A stretch of 36,302 nt of DNA from Candidatus Binatus sp. (GCF_030646925.1 NZ_JAUSKL010000026.1:1-36302); one strand, 5' to 3'. Numbered from the stretch's first letter, positions 24,145-33,134 are shown. The notes: generated from the sequence alone by a model not told the origin. Translations and numbers: made by a program.

Positions 24145-24963
24145 TTGATAGCGGAATCAGAAACCGGCTTTGAATCGACCAGCGAGTTGCGCCTGATGTG
24201 GCGCAACACGCGGATGGTCGTGCTGTGCGCGATTTCGGCGGCGCTGTATGCGGCGGTGCTGGTGCCGTTCAAAGTGGTGCCGTTGATACCGGGCGTCACC
24301 GAACTCCGGCCGGCCAATGCGATACCGATCGTATGCTCGTTCCTGTTCGGGCCGGCGGCGGCGTGGGGATCGGCGATCGGCAACATGATCGGCGATTTTT
24401 TCGGCGGCGTGTCGCCCGGCGACATCTTCGGATTTTTTGCGAACCTGGTGTACGGCTGGATTCCGTACAAGGTGTGGCAGGTGATCGGGCGGGGCGAGAG
24501 TCCGGTCGCGCGGACGCCGTCGGCGATTCTGAAGTACGTGATCGCGTGCCTGGCGGCGAGCGTGCTCTGCGCGGATCTGGTGGGATGGGGCGACAATCTG
24601 CTGGTGATCAGGCCGTTCGCGATGCTCGGCAACGTGATCATCTTCAACAACATGGCGTCGGCGTTGTTGCTTGCGCCGTTCATTTTGGCGGCGGTGTATC
24701 CGCGGGTCAAAAAAGGCCGGATGCTGTACGAGGACATGATGCCGGAAGTCAAGCGCCGCCCGATGGCGATACGAATCGTCGGCTTCTCGATGCTGATCGC
24801 GGGCGAAACTGGCGCGTGGCTGTTCGGCAATCTGCTGTCGGCGGGACTCTGGATGCCGACGTTCCTGCCGGCGGCGATGATGGTCGCGCCGTACGACAAG
24901 CCGATCGCGATAATCGTGAGCCCGTTTATCCTGCTGGCGTTCGCGGGACTGTTCCTGATGTGA
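24145..24963 (+). CDS. ECF transporter S component (substrate-binding membrane subunit)
   Basis: This protein of up to 272 residues is the substrate-capture subunit of an energy-coupling-factor importer. About six or seven helices are visible, starting MVVLCAISAALYAAVLVPF. The segment LRPANAIPIVCSFLFGPAAA, followed by WGSAIGNMIGDFFGG, is like QueT/ThiT-type S components. At up to 272 residues it is longer than the usual 160-200; a second half of about 80 residues follows (KRRPMAIRIVGFSMLIAGET). The TTG start at 24145 is weak and an ATG at 24196 is possible. It precedes the A and T subunits by 16 nt. I see no riboswitch in 24000-24144 and cannot name the substrate. Confidence 0.8.
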   Translation: MIAESETGFESTSELRLMWRNTRMVVLCAISAALYAAVLVPFKVVPLIPGVTELRPANAIPIVCSFLFGPAAAWGSAIGNMIGDFFGGVSPGDIFGFFANLVYGWIPYKVWQVIGRGESPVARTPSAILKYVIACLAASVLCADLVGWGDNLLVIRPFAMLGNVIIFNNMASALLLAPFILAAVYPRVKKGRMLYEDMMPEVKRRPMAIRIVGFSMLIAGETGAWLFGNLLSAGLWMPTFLPAAMMVAPYDKPIAIIVSPFILLAFAGLFLM

Positions 24964-24979
24964 CCGCGGCGCGGCGAAA

Positions 24980-26749
24980 TTGAAGACGGAAGCGCAAATC
25001 GAAATCCCGATCAGTGCGGCGCGCGCCGAGCATGCAGTGAGCGTCGAAAACGTCAGCTTCACGTACCTCGACGGCGACCGGCCGGCGCTGCGCGATGTCA
25101 CTTTTGCGCAAGCTGCGGGCGAGATGATCGGCGTGATGGGCGGGTCGGGCGCGGGCAAATCGACGCTGGCGAAGTGCCTGAATCGAATCGTGCCGGAGTT
25201 CGAGGGCGGCGATTTTAGCGGCGTGATTCGAATCAATGGCGAGCAGTTGTCTCATCTCAGGGTCAGCGAAGTCGCGCCGAAGGTCGGGATGGTGTTCCAG
25301 GATTTCGAGGCGCAACTGTTTTCCACCAACGTCGCGCACGAAGTTGCGTTCGCGATGGAGCAGGTCGGGATGCCGCGCGCGGAGATGGTCAAACGAATCG
25401 GGCCGGCGCTGGAAGCAGTGGGGCTGAAGGGTTTTGAGCATCGCGATCCGATGTCGCTGTCGGGCGGCGAAAAGCAGCGGCTCGCGATCGCGTCGGTGCT
25501 GGCGCTCCGGCCGTCGGTGATCGTGCTCGACGAGCCGACGACGGATCTCGATCCGGAAGGGCGCGCCGAGGTTTTCGATTTAATCAGAAAATTGCGCGCG
25601 CAGAATCTGTCGCTGATTGTGATCGAGCACGAATCGGAAGAGCTTCGCGGCGCGGATCGGATAATCGTGCTGCGCGAAGGCGAAATAGCGGCGGCCGGTC
25701 CGCCGGGCGAGATTCTGGCGCGCTTCGACCTGCTCGAAGAATGCGGCGTGCGTCCGCCGGGACTCGGGCGCGTGATGACGATGCTCGGGATCGACGCGCC
25801 GGTTGCCAGCGTCGAGCAGGCGCACGCGGCGATCGCGAATGCATATCCGAGGATCGCGGATGACGCACACAGGCTAAAGCCTGTGCCACAGCCTGTGCCA
25901 CCGGAGAGTGATGAGGAGCACAGACTAAAGTCTGTGCCACTTGAGCATGCTTCGTTGGTCGCGGTCGAGAAGGTGAGCTTCAGCTACGCGGGCGGTCCGC
26001 GCGTGCTCGATTCGATCGATCTCAGGATCGACGCAGGCGACTTTCTTGCGATCGTCGGGCAGAACGGGTCGGGCAAGACCACGCTCGCGAAAAATATCGT
26101 CGGGCTGCTCGCTCCGCAGACGGGACGGGTGACGCTCGAGGGCAAGGATCGATCGCAGATGCGTCCGGCGGAAACGGTGCGCGAGGTCGGCTACGTTTTC
26201 CAGAACCCGGACCATCAGATTTTCGCGGCGACGGTCGAGGATGAAGTCGCTTTCGGGCCGCGCAACTTCGGTCTCTCCAGCGACGAGGTCAAGCGCCGCT
26301 CGGATGAGGTGCTCGAGGCCGTCGGCCTGCAGGACGAGCGCGCGAGCGATCCGTTTCTGCTGAGCAAGGGCGAGCGGCAGCGCCTCGCCGTGGCGAGCGT
26401 GCTCGCGCTCCGGCCGCGGGTGCTGATTCTCGACGAGCCGACGACCGGGCTCGACCATCGCGAGCAGCTCCGCATGATGAAGCTGGTGCGCGAGTTGAAT
26501 GAGGCGGGGACCGCGATCGTGATTATCACGCATACGCCGTGGCTGGTCGCGGAGTACGCTCGGCGCGTGGTGCTGATGCGCAGGGGGGCCAAGATTTTCG
26601 ACGGCGGCGTGCGCGAGTTTTTCATGCACGACGAGCTGCTCCGGAGTTCGTCGTTTCGACCGCCGGAGGTGACGGAGCTTAGCCGCCGCTTCGGGACGCT
26701 CGCGCTGACGCCGACGGAATTTGCCGGCTGGGTGAAGGGGCGCGCCTGA
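24980..26749 (+). CDS. ECF transporter fused A-A' ATPase
   Basis: This 589-residue protein carries two ABC ATPase domains in one chain, replacing separate EcfA1 and EcfA2. Domain 1 has GGSGAGKST (about residue 54), Q-loop FQDFEAQLF, LSGGEKQRL (about 160), and VIVLDEPTTDLD. Domain 2 has GQNGSGKTT (about 360), FQNPDHQIF, LSKGERQRL, and VLILDEPTTGLD. The second signature is LSKGE rather than LSGGQ/E. The linker at about residues 296-322 is built by dispersed repeats (see the repeat entry). The initiation codon is a TTG at 24980 without a clear ribosome site; a GTG at 25037 is an alternative. The stop overlaps the EcfT start (TGATG). Confidence 0.92.
   Translation: MKTEAQIEIPISAARAEHAVSVENVSFTYLDGDRPALRDVTFAQAAGEMIGVMGGSGAGKSTLAKCLNRIVPEFEGGDFSGVIRINGEQLSHLRVSEVAPKVGMVFQDFEAQLFSTNVAHEVAFAMEQVGMPRAEMVKRIGPALEAVGLKGFEHRDPMSLSGGEKQRLAIASVLALRPSVIVLDEPTTDLDPEGRAEVFDLIRKLRAQNLSLIVIEHESEELRGADRIIVLREGEIAAAGPPGEILARFDLLEECGVRPPGLGRVMTMLGIDAPVASVEQAHAAIANAYPRIADDAHRLKPVPQPVPPESDEEHRLKSVPLEHASLVAVEKVSFSYAGGPRVLDSIDLRIDAGDFLAIVGQNGSGKTTLAKNIVGLLAPQTGRVTLEGKDRSQMRPAETVREVGYVFQNPDHQIFAATVEDEVAFGPRNFGLSSDEVKRRSDEVLEAVGLQDERASDPFLLSKGERQRLAVASVLALRPRVLILDEPTTGLDHREQLRMMKLVRELNEAGTAIVIITHTPWLVAEYARRVVLMRRGAKIFDGGVREFFMHDELLRSSSFRPPEVTELSRRFGTLALTPTEFAGWVKGRA
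25868..25940. repeat. two dispersed palindromic repeats inside the ATPase linker
   Basis: Copy 1 (25868-25889) is CACAGGCT-AA-AGCCTGTG plus CCAC, with a partial direct copy GCCTGTGCCAC immediately after (25891-25901). Copy 2 (25919-25940) is CACAGACT-AA-AGTCTGTG plus CCAC. In copy 2 both arms have changed together, G to A in the left arm and C to T in the right, so the stem is preserved. They encode HRLKPVP and HRLKSVP in the ATPase and keep its frame. Confidence 0.85.
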
Positions 26750-27618
26750 TGCCGATTTATCTGTATATCGATCGCGGCACGTTCGTTCATCGGTTGCATC
26801 CGACGGTGAAGGTGTTCGCGCTGTTCGTGATGTTCTGGTCGGTGTACTGGGTGGACAATCCGGTCGCCCTGCTGCCGGTCGGGCTGGTGATGCTCTGGAT
26901 CGCGCAGCTCACCGGTTCGTGGCCGAACTTTTATCGGCTGCGCTGGCTGTTCGCGATTTTGATTTTCACCACGTCAATGATGTGGCTGGTGTTTTATCAA
27001 TTAGGAGAACCTCTGTTCACGATCAGCCTCTTCTACATGAACCCGCATTCGTTCAGTGTGCCGCTCGGCCGATTTTCGCATACGTTTCGCTGGGGTGGCC
27101 ATCCGGTTGCGGTAAATGTCACTTGGCAATCGATCAAGTTCGGCTTCGGGCGCGGGATCAAGCTCGCGGAACTGCTCGCTACTTCGGTGCTGTTTTTATC
27201 GACCACCAAGATCGAGGAATTCACTTACGGCTTGCAACGGATGCGGGTGCCGTATCGGGTCGGGTTCGCGATCTCGCTCGCGTTCCGGCTGGTGCCGCTC
27301 TTTATCGATTCGGCGGTGACGATCGTCGATGCGCAGCGGCTGCGCGGCTACGACTTCAACCAGGGCGGCCCGTTTGAGCGAATCCGGCGGTACGTGCCGG
27401 TGGTGATTCCGGTGTTCATGGGGGCGCTGCGCAAGGCAAATAACATGGCGATGGCGCTCGAGGCGCGCGGCTTCGGCTATACGCATGAACCGACGACTTT
27501 TATCGAGTATCCAGTGGGCAGCGCGGATATCGCGGCGTTCGCGGCGTTGATCGCGCTCGGCGCGATTTATTTTTTGCTCTACTACACCGGCGTCGGCGGT
27601 ATCGGCCCGGTGAAGTAG
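26749..27618 (+). CDS. ECF transporter T component (EcfT)
   Basis: This 289-residue membrane subunit couples the ATPases to the S component. About six helices are visible, with VKVFALFVMFWSVYW near the start. Its two cytoplasmic coupling motifs are present: DAQRLRGYDF and the later MALEARGFGY, matching the paired Arg-containing motifs that contact the ATPases. The initiation ATG overlaps the EcfA stop (TGATG). With the two preceding genes it makes a complete S-AA'-T operon of a group I-like (dedicated) ECF importer, because one S component is encoded next to its module. Confidence 0.9.
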   Translation: MPIYLYIDRGTFVHRLHPTVKVFALFVMFWSVYWVDNPVALLPVGLVMLWIAQLTGSWPNFYRLRWLFAILIFTTSMMWLVFYQLGEPLFTISLFYMNPHSFSVPLGRFSHTFRWGGHPVAVNVTWQSIKFGFGRGIKLAELLATSVLFLSTTKIEEFTYGLQRMRVPYRVGFAISLAFRLVPLFIDSAVTIVDAQRLRGYDFNQGGPFERIRRYVPVVIPVFMGALRKANNMAMALEARGFGYTHEPTTFIEYPVGSADIAAFAALIALGAIYFLLYYTGVGGIGPVK

Positions 27619-27664
27619 TGTCGATGATTGAAGCCGCATAGGATCAATCGAAGAGGAAATTGAG

Positions 27665-28714
27665 ATGAGTACCAAGGCGGAATTGCTCCAGGATCCGATC
27701 CAGCACATCGATATCACGCGCGACAACGTGGTGGGGCTGGTCGAGGCGATGGGCCAGATGGCGTACAGCGCGCGCGACCTGTATCGCGCGGCAACGATAT
27801 ACGACCGGATGCTGCGGGATCGCGATTGCGGGATAATCCTGTGTCTCGCGGGCTCGCTGATCAGCGCGGGACTCAAAAAGATTTTTGCCGACATGGTGCG
27901 GAGTCACATGGTCGATGCGATCGTCAGCTCGGGCGCAAATATCGTCGATCAGGATTTTTTCGAAGCGCTCGGCTTTCGTCACTGGATGGCGCAGGAGCGG
28001 TTCAAATACGGCCTCGACGACACCATGCTGCGCGAGCTGCATATCGATCGAATCTACGACACGCTGATCGACGAAGACGAACTGCGCGTGTGCGATGAGA
28101 CGATCCACAAGATCGCGAACAGCCTTGCGCCGCGGCCGTATTCGTCGCGCGAATTCGTCGCGGAGATGGGCAAATATCTGTCGGAGACGGGCGCCAAGAC
28201 CGATGCGAGTATCGTGCTCGAGGCGTTTCGCGAGGACGTGCCGATTTTCTGTCCGGCGTTCAGCGACTGCTCGGCGGGCTTCGGCCTGGTGGCACATCAG
28301 GCGGAGCGCGCGGGCAAGCCCAAGGTCACGCTCGATAGCGCCAAGGATTTTTACGAACTGACGCGGCTCAAGGTGAAGAACGAATGCACCGGGCTGTTGA
28401 TGATCGGCGGCGGGACGCCCAAGAACTTCGCGCAGGACATCGTGGTGGCGGCGGAAATTTTAGGCCACGACGTGCCGATGCATAAATACGCGGTGCAAAT
28501 CACCGTCGCTGACGTGCGCGACGGCGCGCTCTCGGGCAGCACGCTCAAAGAGGCGAGCAGTTGGGGCAAAGTTGATACGACCTACGAGCAGATGGTGTAC
28601 TGCGAGGCGACGATCGCGGCGCCGCTGATCGTCGGCTACGCGTACCACAAGCGGGGTTGGGAGTGGCGCGAGTCGCGCGGCTGGAATTCGTTGCTGGACA
28701 AGGACGCGGTGTAA
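27665..28714 (+). CDS. deoxyhypusine synthase-like protein
   Basis: This 349-residue protein of the deoxyhypusine synthase (DHS) family starts at an ATG with GAGGAAATTGAG upstream. It holds the NAD-site and active-site segments: ILCLAGSLISAGLKKIFADM, IVSSGANIVDQDF, DVPIFCPAFSDCSAGFG, LMIGGGTPKNF and KEASSWGKVDTTYEQ. The last contains the Lys that forms the enzyme intermediate with spermidine in eukaryotic DHS (the S-W-G-K motif). Bacteria lack the eIF5A substrate, and DHS-like bacterial enzymes are linked to polyamines such as homospermidine or carboxyspermidine-type products. It lies 46 nt after EcfT, so it may be co-transcribed. Confidence 0.9.
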   Translation: MSTKAELLQDPIQHIDITRDNVVGLVEAMGQMAYSARDLYRAATIYDRMLRDRDCGIILCLAGSLISAGLKKIFADMVRSHMVDAIVSSGANIVDQDFFEALGFRHWMAQERFKYGLDDTMLRELHIDRIYDTLIDEDELRVCDETIHKIANSLAPRPYSSREFVAEMGKYLSETGAKTDASIVLEAFREDVPIFCPAFSDCSAGFGLVAHQAERAGKPKVTLDSAKDFYELTRLKVKNECTGLLMIGGGTPKNFAQDIVVAAEILGHDVPMHKYAVQITVADVRDGALSGSTLKEASSWGKVDTTYEQMVYCEATIAAPLIVGYAYHKRGWEWRESRGWNSLLDKDAV

Positions 28715-28888
28715 GCATCGGCGCGTCGCGACGGCGCGAGACGGAAGAGTTCGAAACCCCCACCGGTTTCGAGCTTCCGGGGGCGATCAAGCAAGACGCG
28801 AAGCCGACTTCGGGCCGAAGGGCCGAATCGCCAATAGGTAAAGATGCGCGCTACGCGCTGTTAGTAAGGGGCGGAAAGAACGGGTACA

Positions 28889-28913
28889 GCGCGACGACCG
28901 GAGGTCGTCGCGC
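28889..28913. terminator. GC-rich hairpin after the DHS-like gene
   Basis: GCGCGACGACC and GGTCGTCGCGC are perfect 11-bp complements around GGA. There is no T-run on either side, so intrinsic termination is not certain. It lies between the convergent ends of the DHS-like gene (28714) and the secreted repeat protein (28952). Confidence 0.4.
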
Positions 28914-28951
28914 GCGACGCGCATAGCTGTGCGCATGGATCGGGGCGATGC

Positions 28952-29614
28952 CTACGGTACCGAGTTCGACGGATTGCCAGCGTCGTCGAATAGCGTCAGC
29001 GCGCCGGCGCCGTCGCTATTAAGCGTCAGCGCGGCGCGCGTCCGCCCCTGGTTGCTGAGCAGCGCGAGCCCCGGCAATCCGTCCGGCGTCACGTCCAGCC
29101 CGAGGCGCGTGCGCTCCTTGTCGGCCAGCCTGAGTGTCGGTGCGCCGTCCGCCGCGATGATCATCGAAGCGCGGTGATTGCCGTTTTTGTCCATCATTAC
29201 GAGGCCATCCTGGCCGTCGTAGGAAACCCCGAGCGCGACCAGCGGCTTGCCGGTCGGGTCGAACAGGATGACGCGTGCGTTGCCCGACGCGAGGCCGATC
29301 TCGGCGCGGGTTTTGCCGTCCTTGCCGAAGATGCCGAGGGCGGGGCCGCCATCGGCGGCGACGCCGAGGCCGGCGCGCAATGCGCCGGCGCCGTCGAAGA
29401 CTGCGATTTGCGCGACGCCCTTGGCCGTCACGCCGAACTCGCCGCGAGGATTGCCGTTGGTATCTACCAGCACGAATTTTTGCGACGTGATCAATTTCGG
29501 CGTCGCGGCGGCGCCCACACTGCCGGCGCCGAGAAAGTGGCCTGACAGAGCGCCGCCCAAAATTGCGCCGGCGATGGTCAGGGTCGCGAAACCGATTCGT
29601 TCCTTGATTGTCAT
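28952..29614 (-). CDS. secreted tandem-repeat protein
   Basis: This 220-residue protein has a start ATG at 29614 preceded by AAAGGAGA with 7-nt spacing; upstream in-frame sequence is not needed. A basic N-terminus and one hydrophobic segment (IGFATLTIAGAILGGALSGHF) form a signal or anchor. The body is a tandem of about seven 23-24-residue units following the pattern G-x-x-R-A-x-L-G-V-x-x-D-G-x-P-x-L-x-L-x-D-x-x-G, for example GALRAGLGVAADGGPALGIF and GKTRAEIGLASGNARVILF. Such units fit a beta-solenoid or beta-roll. It is not assigned to a named family. Gly and Asp in loops could bind calcium. Confidence 0.75.
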   Translation of the reverse strand: MTIKERIGFATLTIAGAILGGALSGHFLGAGSVGAAATPKLITSQKFVLVDTNGNPRGEFGVTAKGVAQIAVFDGAGALRAGLGVAADGGPALGIFGKDGKTRAEIGLASGNARVILFDPTGKPLVALGVSYDGQDGLVMMDKNGNHRASMIIAADGAPTLRLADKERTRLGLDVTPDGLPGLALLSNQGRTRAALTLNSDGAGALTLFDDAGNPSNSVP

Positions 29615-29872
29615 GGTGCGGTCTCCTTTCAAGAACCGGGCTTTGGAAGAGCAGTCGACGGGAAAAACTCTAGCAGCTTGAAAGGATCCGCAAAAACGCC
29701 CCGGGCGGCGCCACGAAGTGCCGGGATGAAAACGCCGGAAAGGTTCTCCGTGGCACATGTCGCGCATTCGATTCATCCCGGGAACTGCCTATGATCGGTG
29801 CCTCGAAAGCTGAAGCGAGGTGCGCGCGAATTCGGCGGATTGCCGGCCGGCCGCGCGAAAAAGGGGAAGCGA

Positions 29873-32830
29873 ATGCGCCCGGTTTGGCGGGCTGGTGTAT
29901 TCGTCGTGGCCGCGGTCGTCGCGGCGATCGCAATTGGCGCAGTGCGCGGCGTGTTGCGCGCGGCTCAATCCGCGGTGAGTGCGACCGCCGCTCTCGGCCA
30001 GATCGATCTTACCAACATCGCGATGAATTTCGTCGATGCGACCGGCGTGACCGGGCCGCACGGTGTGGCGATCGACCTTGCGAACGACCACGTAATCGTG
30101 GCCGATACCGGCAACAATCGCGTGCTCGGATGGGCGAGCGCGACGGCGTTCGCGCGCGGCGGCGCGGCCGACCTCGTGATCGGCCAGACGGACTTCAATT
30201 CATACGCATGCAATCAGAACGCGCCAGCCCCCGACGCGGACCGGCTATGCATGCCGATCGCGGTCGCGGTGGACGGGATGCATCGCGCGTACGTCGGCGA
30301 CACGGGCAACAATCGCGTGCTGGTGTTCGACGATCCGTTCGCGGCGCTGGCGCTGCATAGCCAGAGCGCCGATTTCAGCGCGTCCGCGGTGTTCGGGCAG
30401 GCGGGCAGCTTCATCACCAATGCGGCGAACGAGGGCGGAATCAGCGCCGACAGCCTGCAGAGTCCGCAGGGCCTCGCGGTGGACCTCGCGGGGAACTTAT
30501 TTCTCGCAGACGTGGATAACAATCGGGTGCTGGTGTTCTTCACGCCGATTCCGCTGACTGCGATCAGTGGCTCGCCCGGACAGGCGGGCGACGCAACCGC
30601 CGATCTCGTGATCGGACAGGCCGACTTTACGGGCAGCCTGTGCAATCAGGGCGGACTGGTCAGAACCACGACCTTGTGCCTGGCGCCATTTTTGGGTGTC
30701 GGGGTTGCGGTGGACCGGGCCGACAATTTGTACGTCGCCGATACCAACAACAATCGGGCGCTCGAGTACAACGGAACCTTCGGCGTGGCGAAGTTCAACG
30801 ACGTGACGGCCGACCTGACCTTTATCGGCAACGGCATCACGCTGCCGTCAGGCGTGACTGCGGATTCGGTCGGTGACTTTTACGTCGCGTCTGAGCCGCG
30901 TCATCAGGTGCTCGAATTCACGCGGCCGGTCACGCTCGGGACGCCGAATCTGCTCAACCTGAAGATCGGTCCCGGTTCGGTGAATCCGAGCGCCGGGAGC
31001 CTGCGGTTTCCGATGGGGCTTGCGATCGACTCGTCGGACAATCTCTACGTTGCCGACAACGCGAACAATCGAGTGCTGGAATTCGACGAGGGAACGACTC
31101 CGCACAACAAGTTTGCGAACGGCACGGGCGGGCAGATCGACCCGAACAGCAACGCGCCGAATTACGTCGAGCCGATCGCGATGAACTCGCCGCGCGGAAT
31201 CGCGGCGGACGGTAGCGCGCCGCCGCAGGTGCATCTGTACGTAGCGGACACGACCAACAATCGGGTGCTTGGATGGGCCGACGCAGCTTCGTTCGCGAGC
31301 GGCAAGCCGGCTGATATCGCGATCGGGCAGCCGGATTTATTTTCGTACAAGTGCAACAACGGCATCGCGGTCGGCGATCTGTTCGGGGTTGGTCCGGATA
31401 GCCTATGCCGGCCCGAACGATTGGCGGTCGATGCGGACGGAGGTCTGTACGTCGCCGACGCGGGCAACAATCGGGTGCTGGTGTACAACACGCCATTCGA
31501 CGCGGCGAGCGGCAAGCCCGGCGCGGGCGACGGGGTCGCGGACTTCGTTTATGGGCAGACTGGCTCGTTCCTCAGCAATGCGTGCAACGCACCGGCGGCG
31601 AGCGCGGCGACGCTGTGCAATCCGCAGGCGACCGCGTTCGACGGGGCGGGCAACGTCTATATCGCCGACGGCGGGAACAATCGCGTGCTGCAGTACGGCA
31701 AGCCAGCTACGCCGCCGGCAGTATCCGACGCAATTGCGAAGCGGGTTTTCGGGCAGGCGGGCAGCATGAGCGCGATGGCGTGCAATGCGGGCGGTATCGG
31801 AGGTTCGACGCTGTGCAATCCGGACGGCGTGGCGCTCGACGGCAAGGGGCGTCTTTACATCGCGGATTCGGGCAACAACCGGGTGATCGAAATCGACGCG
31901 CCGCTGACGCCGAATCCGCCGCCGTCGCGGGTGTTCGGCCAGCAGGGCAGCTTCAACAACCGGATTTGCAACAGCGGCGGCGCGATCGACGCGACGACGT
32001 TGTGCAATCCGATCGGTGTGGCGCTGGATCTGACGGGCGGCCTCTACGTCGCGGACGCAAATAACGATCGAATATTGCACTTCGACCCGGGGTTTGGCGG
32101 CAATCCGGCGGCGTCGAGCGTGATCGGGCAAGGCGACGCGAGCAGTTTCGCGACCTCGGGATGCAATCGCGGAATCGCGCCCGGCGATATGGGCGGAGTA
32201 GGCGCGGATAGTCTCTGCAAACCGTTCGCGCTGGCGGTGGCGGGATCGAAACTGCTGGTCGCGGACACGAGCAACAATCGGGTGCTCGTTTACGATCGGC
32301 AGGTACCGACGCCGACATCCACGGCCACCCCAACTCCTCTCGCGACACGGACTTCGACGCGCACCGCCACTCACACCGCGGCCCGGACTCCGACTCGCAC
32401 GCGGACTGCGACGGTGTCGAGGACTCGTACACCGACTCCGAGCAGAACGACTACCAGGACGCGTACGGCGACGCGGACTCCCACTCCTACTGCGTCTCCG
32501 ACGCCGCAGCCGGGCGGAAAGCTGAAATGGAACCCCAAGGCGGTGAAGTTTGGCAAGGTCAAAGTCGGGAACCGGTCGAAAGTGCGCGTCATCCGAATCA
32601 AAAATACCGGCCACGAGACGCTTTTCGGCTCGGTGAAGGCGGCGACGGGCAGCTCGTTCGCGATTACTTCGGAGGCGGGACCGTTTTCGCTGCCGCCGAA
32701 GCAATCGCGAGCGTTGGCGGTTCAGTTCACGCCGACGAGAATCGGGGCGGAGCACGGCTCGGTGGGTATCACCAGCGGCGATCCGCTGCGTCGTTCGGTG
32801 AGCGTGAGTTTGGGCGGAGTCGGCAACTGA
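29873..32830 (+). CDS. secreted NHL-repeat beta-propeller protein with a C-terminal anchor-type domain
   Basis: This 985-residue protein has a start ATG at 29873 with AAGGGGAAG 3 nt upstream. An N-terminal hydrophobic segment (VFVVAAVVAAIAIGAV) is a signal peptide. The rest comprises about twelve NHL modules, each with ADTGNNRVL-like sequence (ADVDNNRVLV, ADAGNNRVLVY, ADSGNNRVIEI, ADTSNNRVLVY), usually preceded by G-V/L-A-x-D. Modules are spaced by GQ-A/P-x-F-x-S-x-x-CN phrases. A 70-residue Thr/Pro/Arg-rich linker (32301-32515) follows, then a choice-of-anchor D/ASH-like domain (WNPKAVKFGKVKVGNRSKV to the end). It is likely an extracellular protein-interaction or surface protein. Confidence 0.85.
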   Translation: MRPVWRAGVFVVAAVVAAIAIGAVRGVLRAAQSAVSATAALGQIDLTNIAMNFVDATGVTGPHGVAIDLANDHVIVADTGNNRVLGWASATAFARGGAADLVIGQTDFNSYACNQNAPAPDADRLCMPIAVAVDGMHRAYVGDTGNNRVLVFDDPFAALALHSQSADFSASAVFGQAGSFITNAANEGGISADSLQSPQGLAVDLAGNLFLADVDNNRVLVFFTPIPLTAISGSPGQAGDATADLVIGQADFTGSLCNQGGLVRTTTLCLAPFLGVGVAVDRADNLYVADTNNNRALEYNGTFGVAKFNDVTADLTFIGNGITLPSGVTADSVGDFYVASEPRHQVLEFTRPVTLGTPNLLNLKIGPGSVNPSAGSLRFPMGLAIDSSDNLYVADNANNRVLEFDEGTTPHNKFANGTGGQIDPNSNAPNYVEPIAMNSPRGIAADGSAPPQVHLYVADTTNNRVLGWADAASFASGKPADIAIGQPDLFSYKCNNGIAVGDLFGVGPDSLCRPERLAVDADGGLYVADAGNNRVLVYNTPFDAASGKPGAGDGVADFVYGQTGSFLSNACNAPAASAATLCNPQATAFDGAGNVYIADGGNNRVLQYGKPATPPAVSDAIAKRVFGQAGSMSAMACNAGGIGGSTLCNPDGVALDGKGRLYIADSGNNRVIEIDAPLTPNPPPSRVFGQQGSFNNRICNSGGAIDATTLCNPIGVALDLTGGLYVADANNDRILHFDPGFGGNPAASSVIGQGDASSFATSGCNRGIAPGDMGGVGADSLCKPFALAVAGSKLLVADTSNNRVLVYDRQVPTPTSTATPTPLATRTSTRTATHTAARTPTRTRTATVSRTRTPTPSRTTTRTRTATRTPTPTASPTPQPGGKLKWNPKAVKFGKVKVGNRSKVRVIRIKNTGHETLFGSVKAATGSSFAITSEAGPFSLPPKQSRALAVQFTPTRIGAEHGSVGITSGDPLRRSVSVSLGGVGN

Positions 32831-33134
32831 CGGAATGCGTGAAAAGCCTTTAGTTTCGCTTGTTTTCGGCGGTCAGGTGGCGGCAGGATCGCCTATTGTC
32901 GCCGATAAAGCGTTCATCCGGGCAGGCGCACCGATTAAATCGAGTGTTTCAACCTCATGACGACTGAAAGCGACAAACAGGATATTTTAGCACTTCTCTT
33001 GTGTTTCCAATGTGGTTTTGATAGTTTTCCGTCGCGCTGAGACATCCTCACTTAAAAATTTACGCAACAATAGGTTCTTAAGCGCCCCTACCGCGTACTT
33101 GAAGCTGCGCAGTGAGATTCGAAGGAGACCGCAG
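32831..33134. other. intergenic region upstream of the SBBP protein
   Basis: I see no gene and no riboswitch class I recognise in these 304 bp. The stretch 32960-33060 is AT-rich (TTGTGTTTCCAATGTGG, TTAAAAATTTACG) and presumably contains the promoter of the gene at 33135. A ribosome site AAGGAG lies at 33122-33127. Confidence 0.4.
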
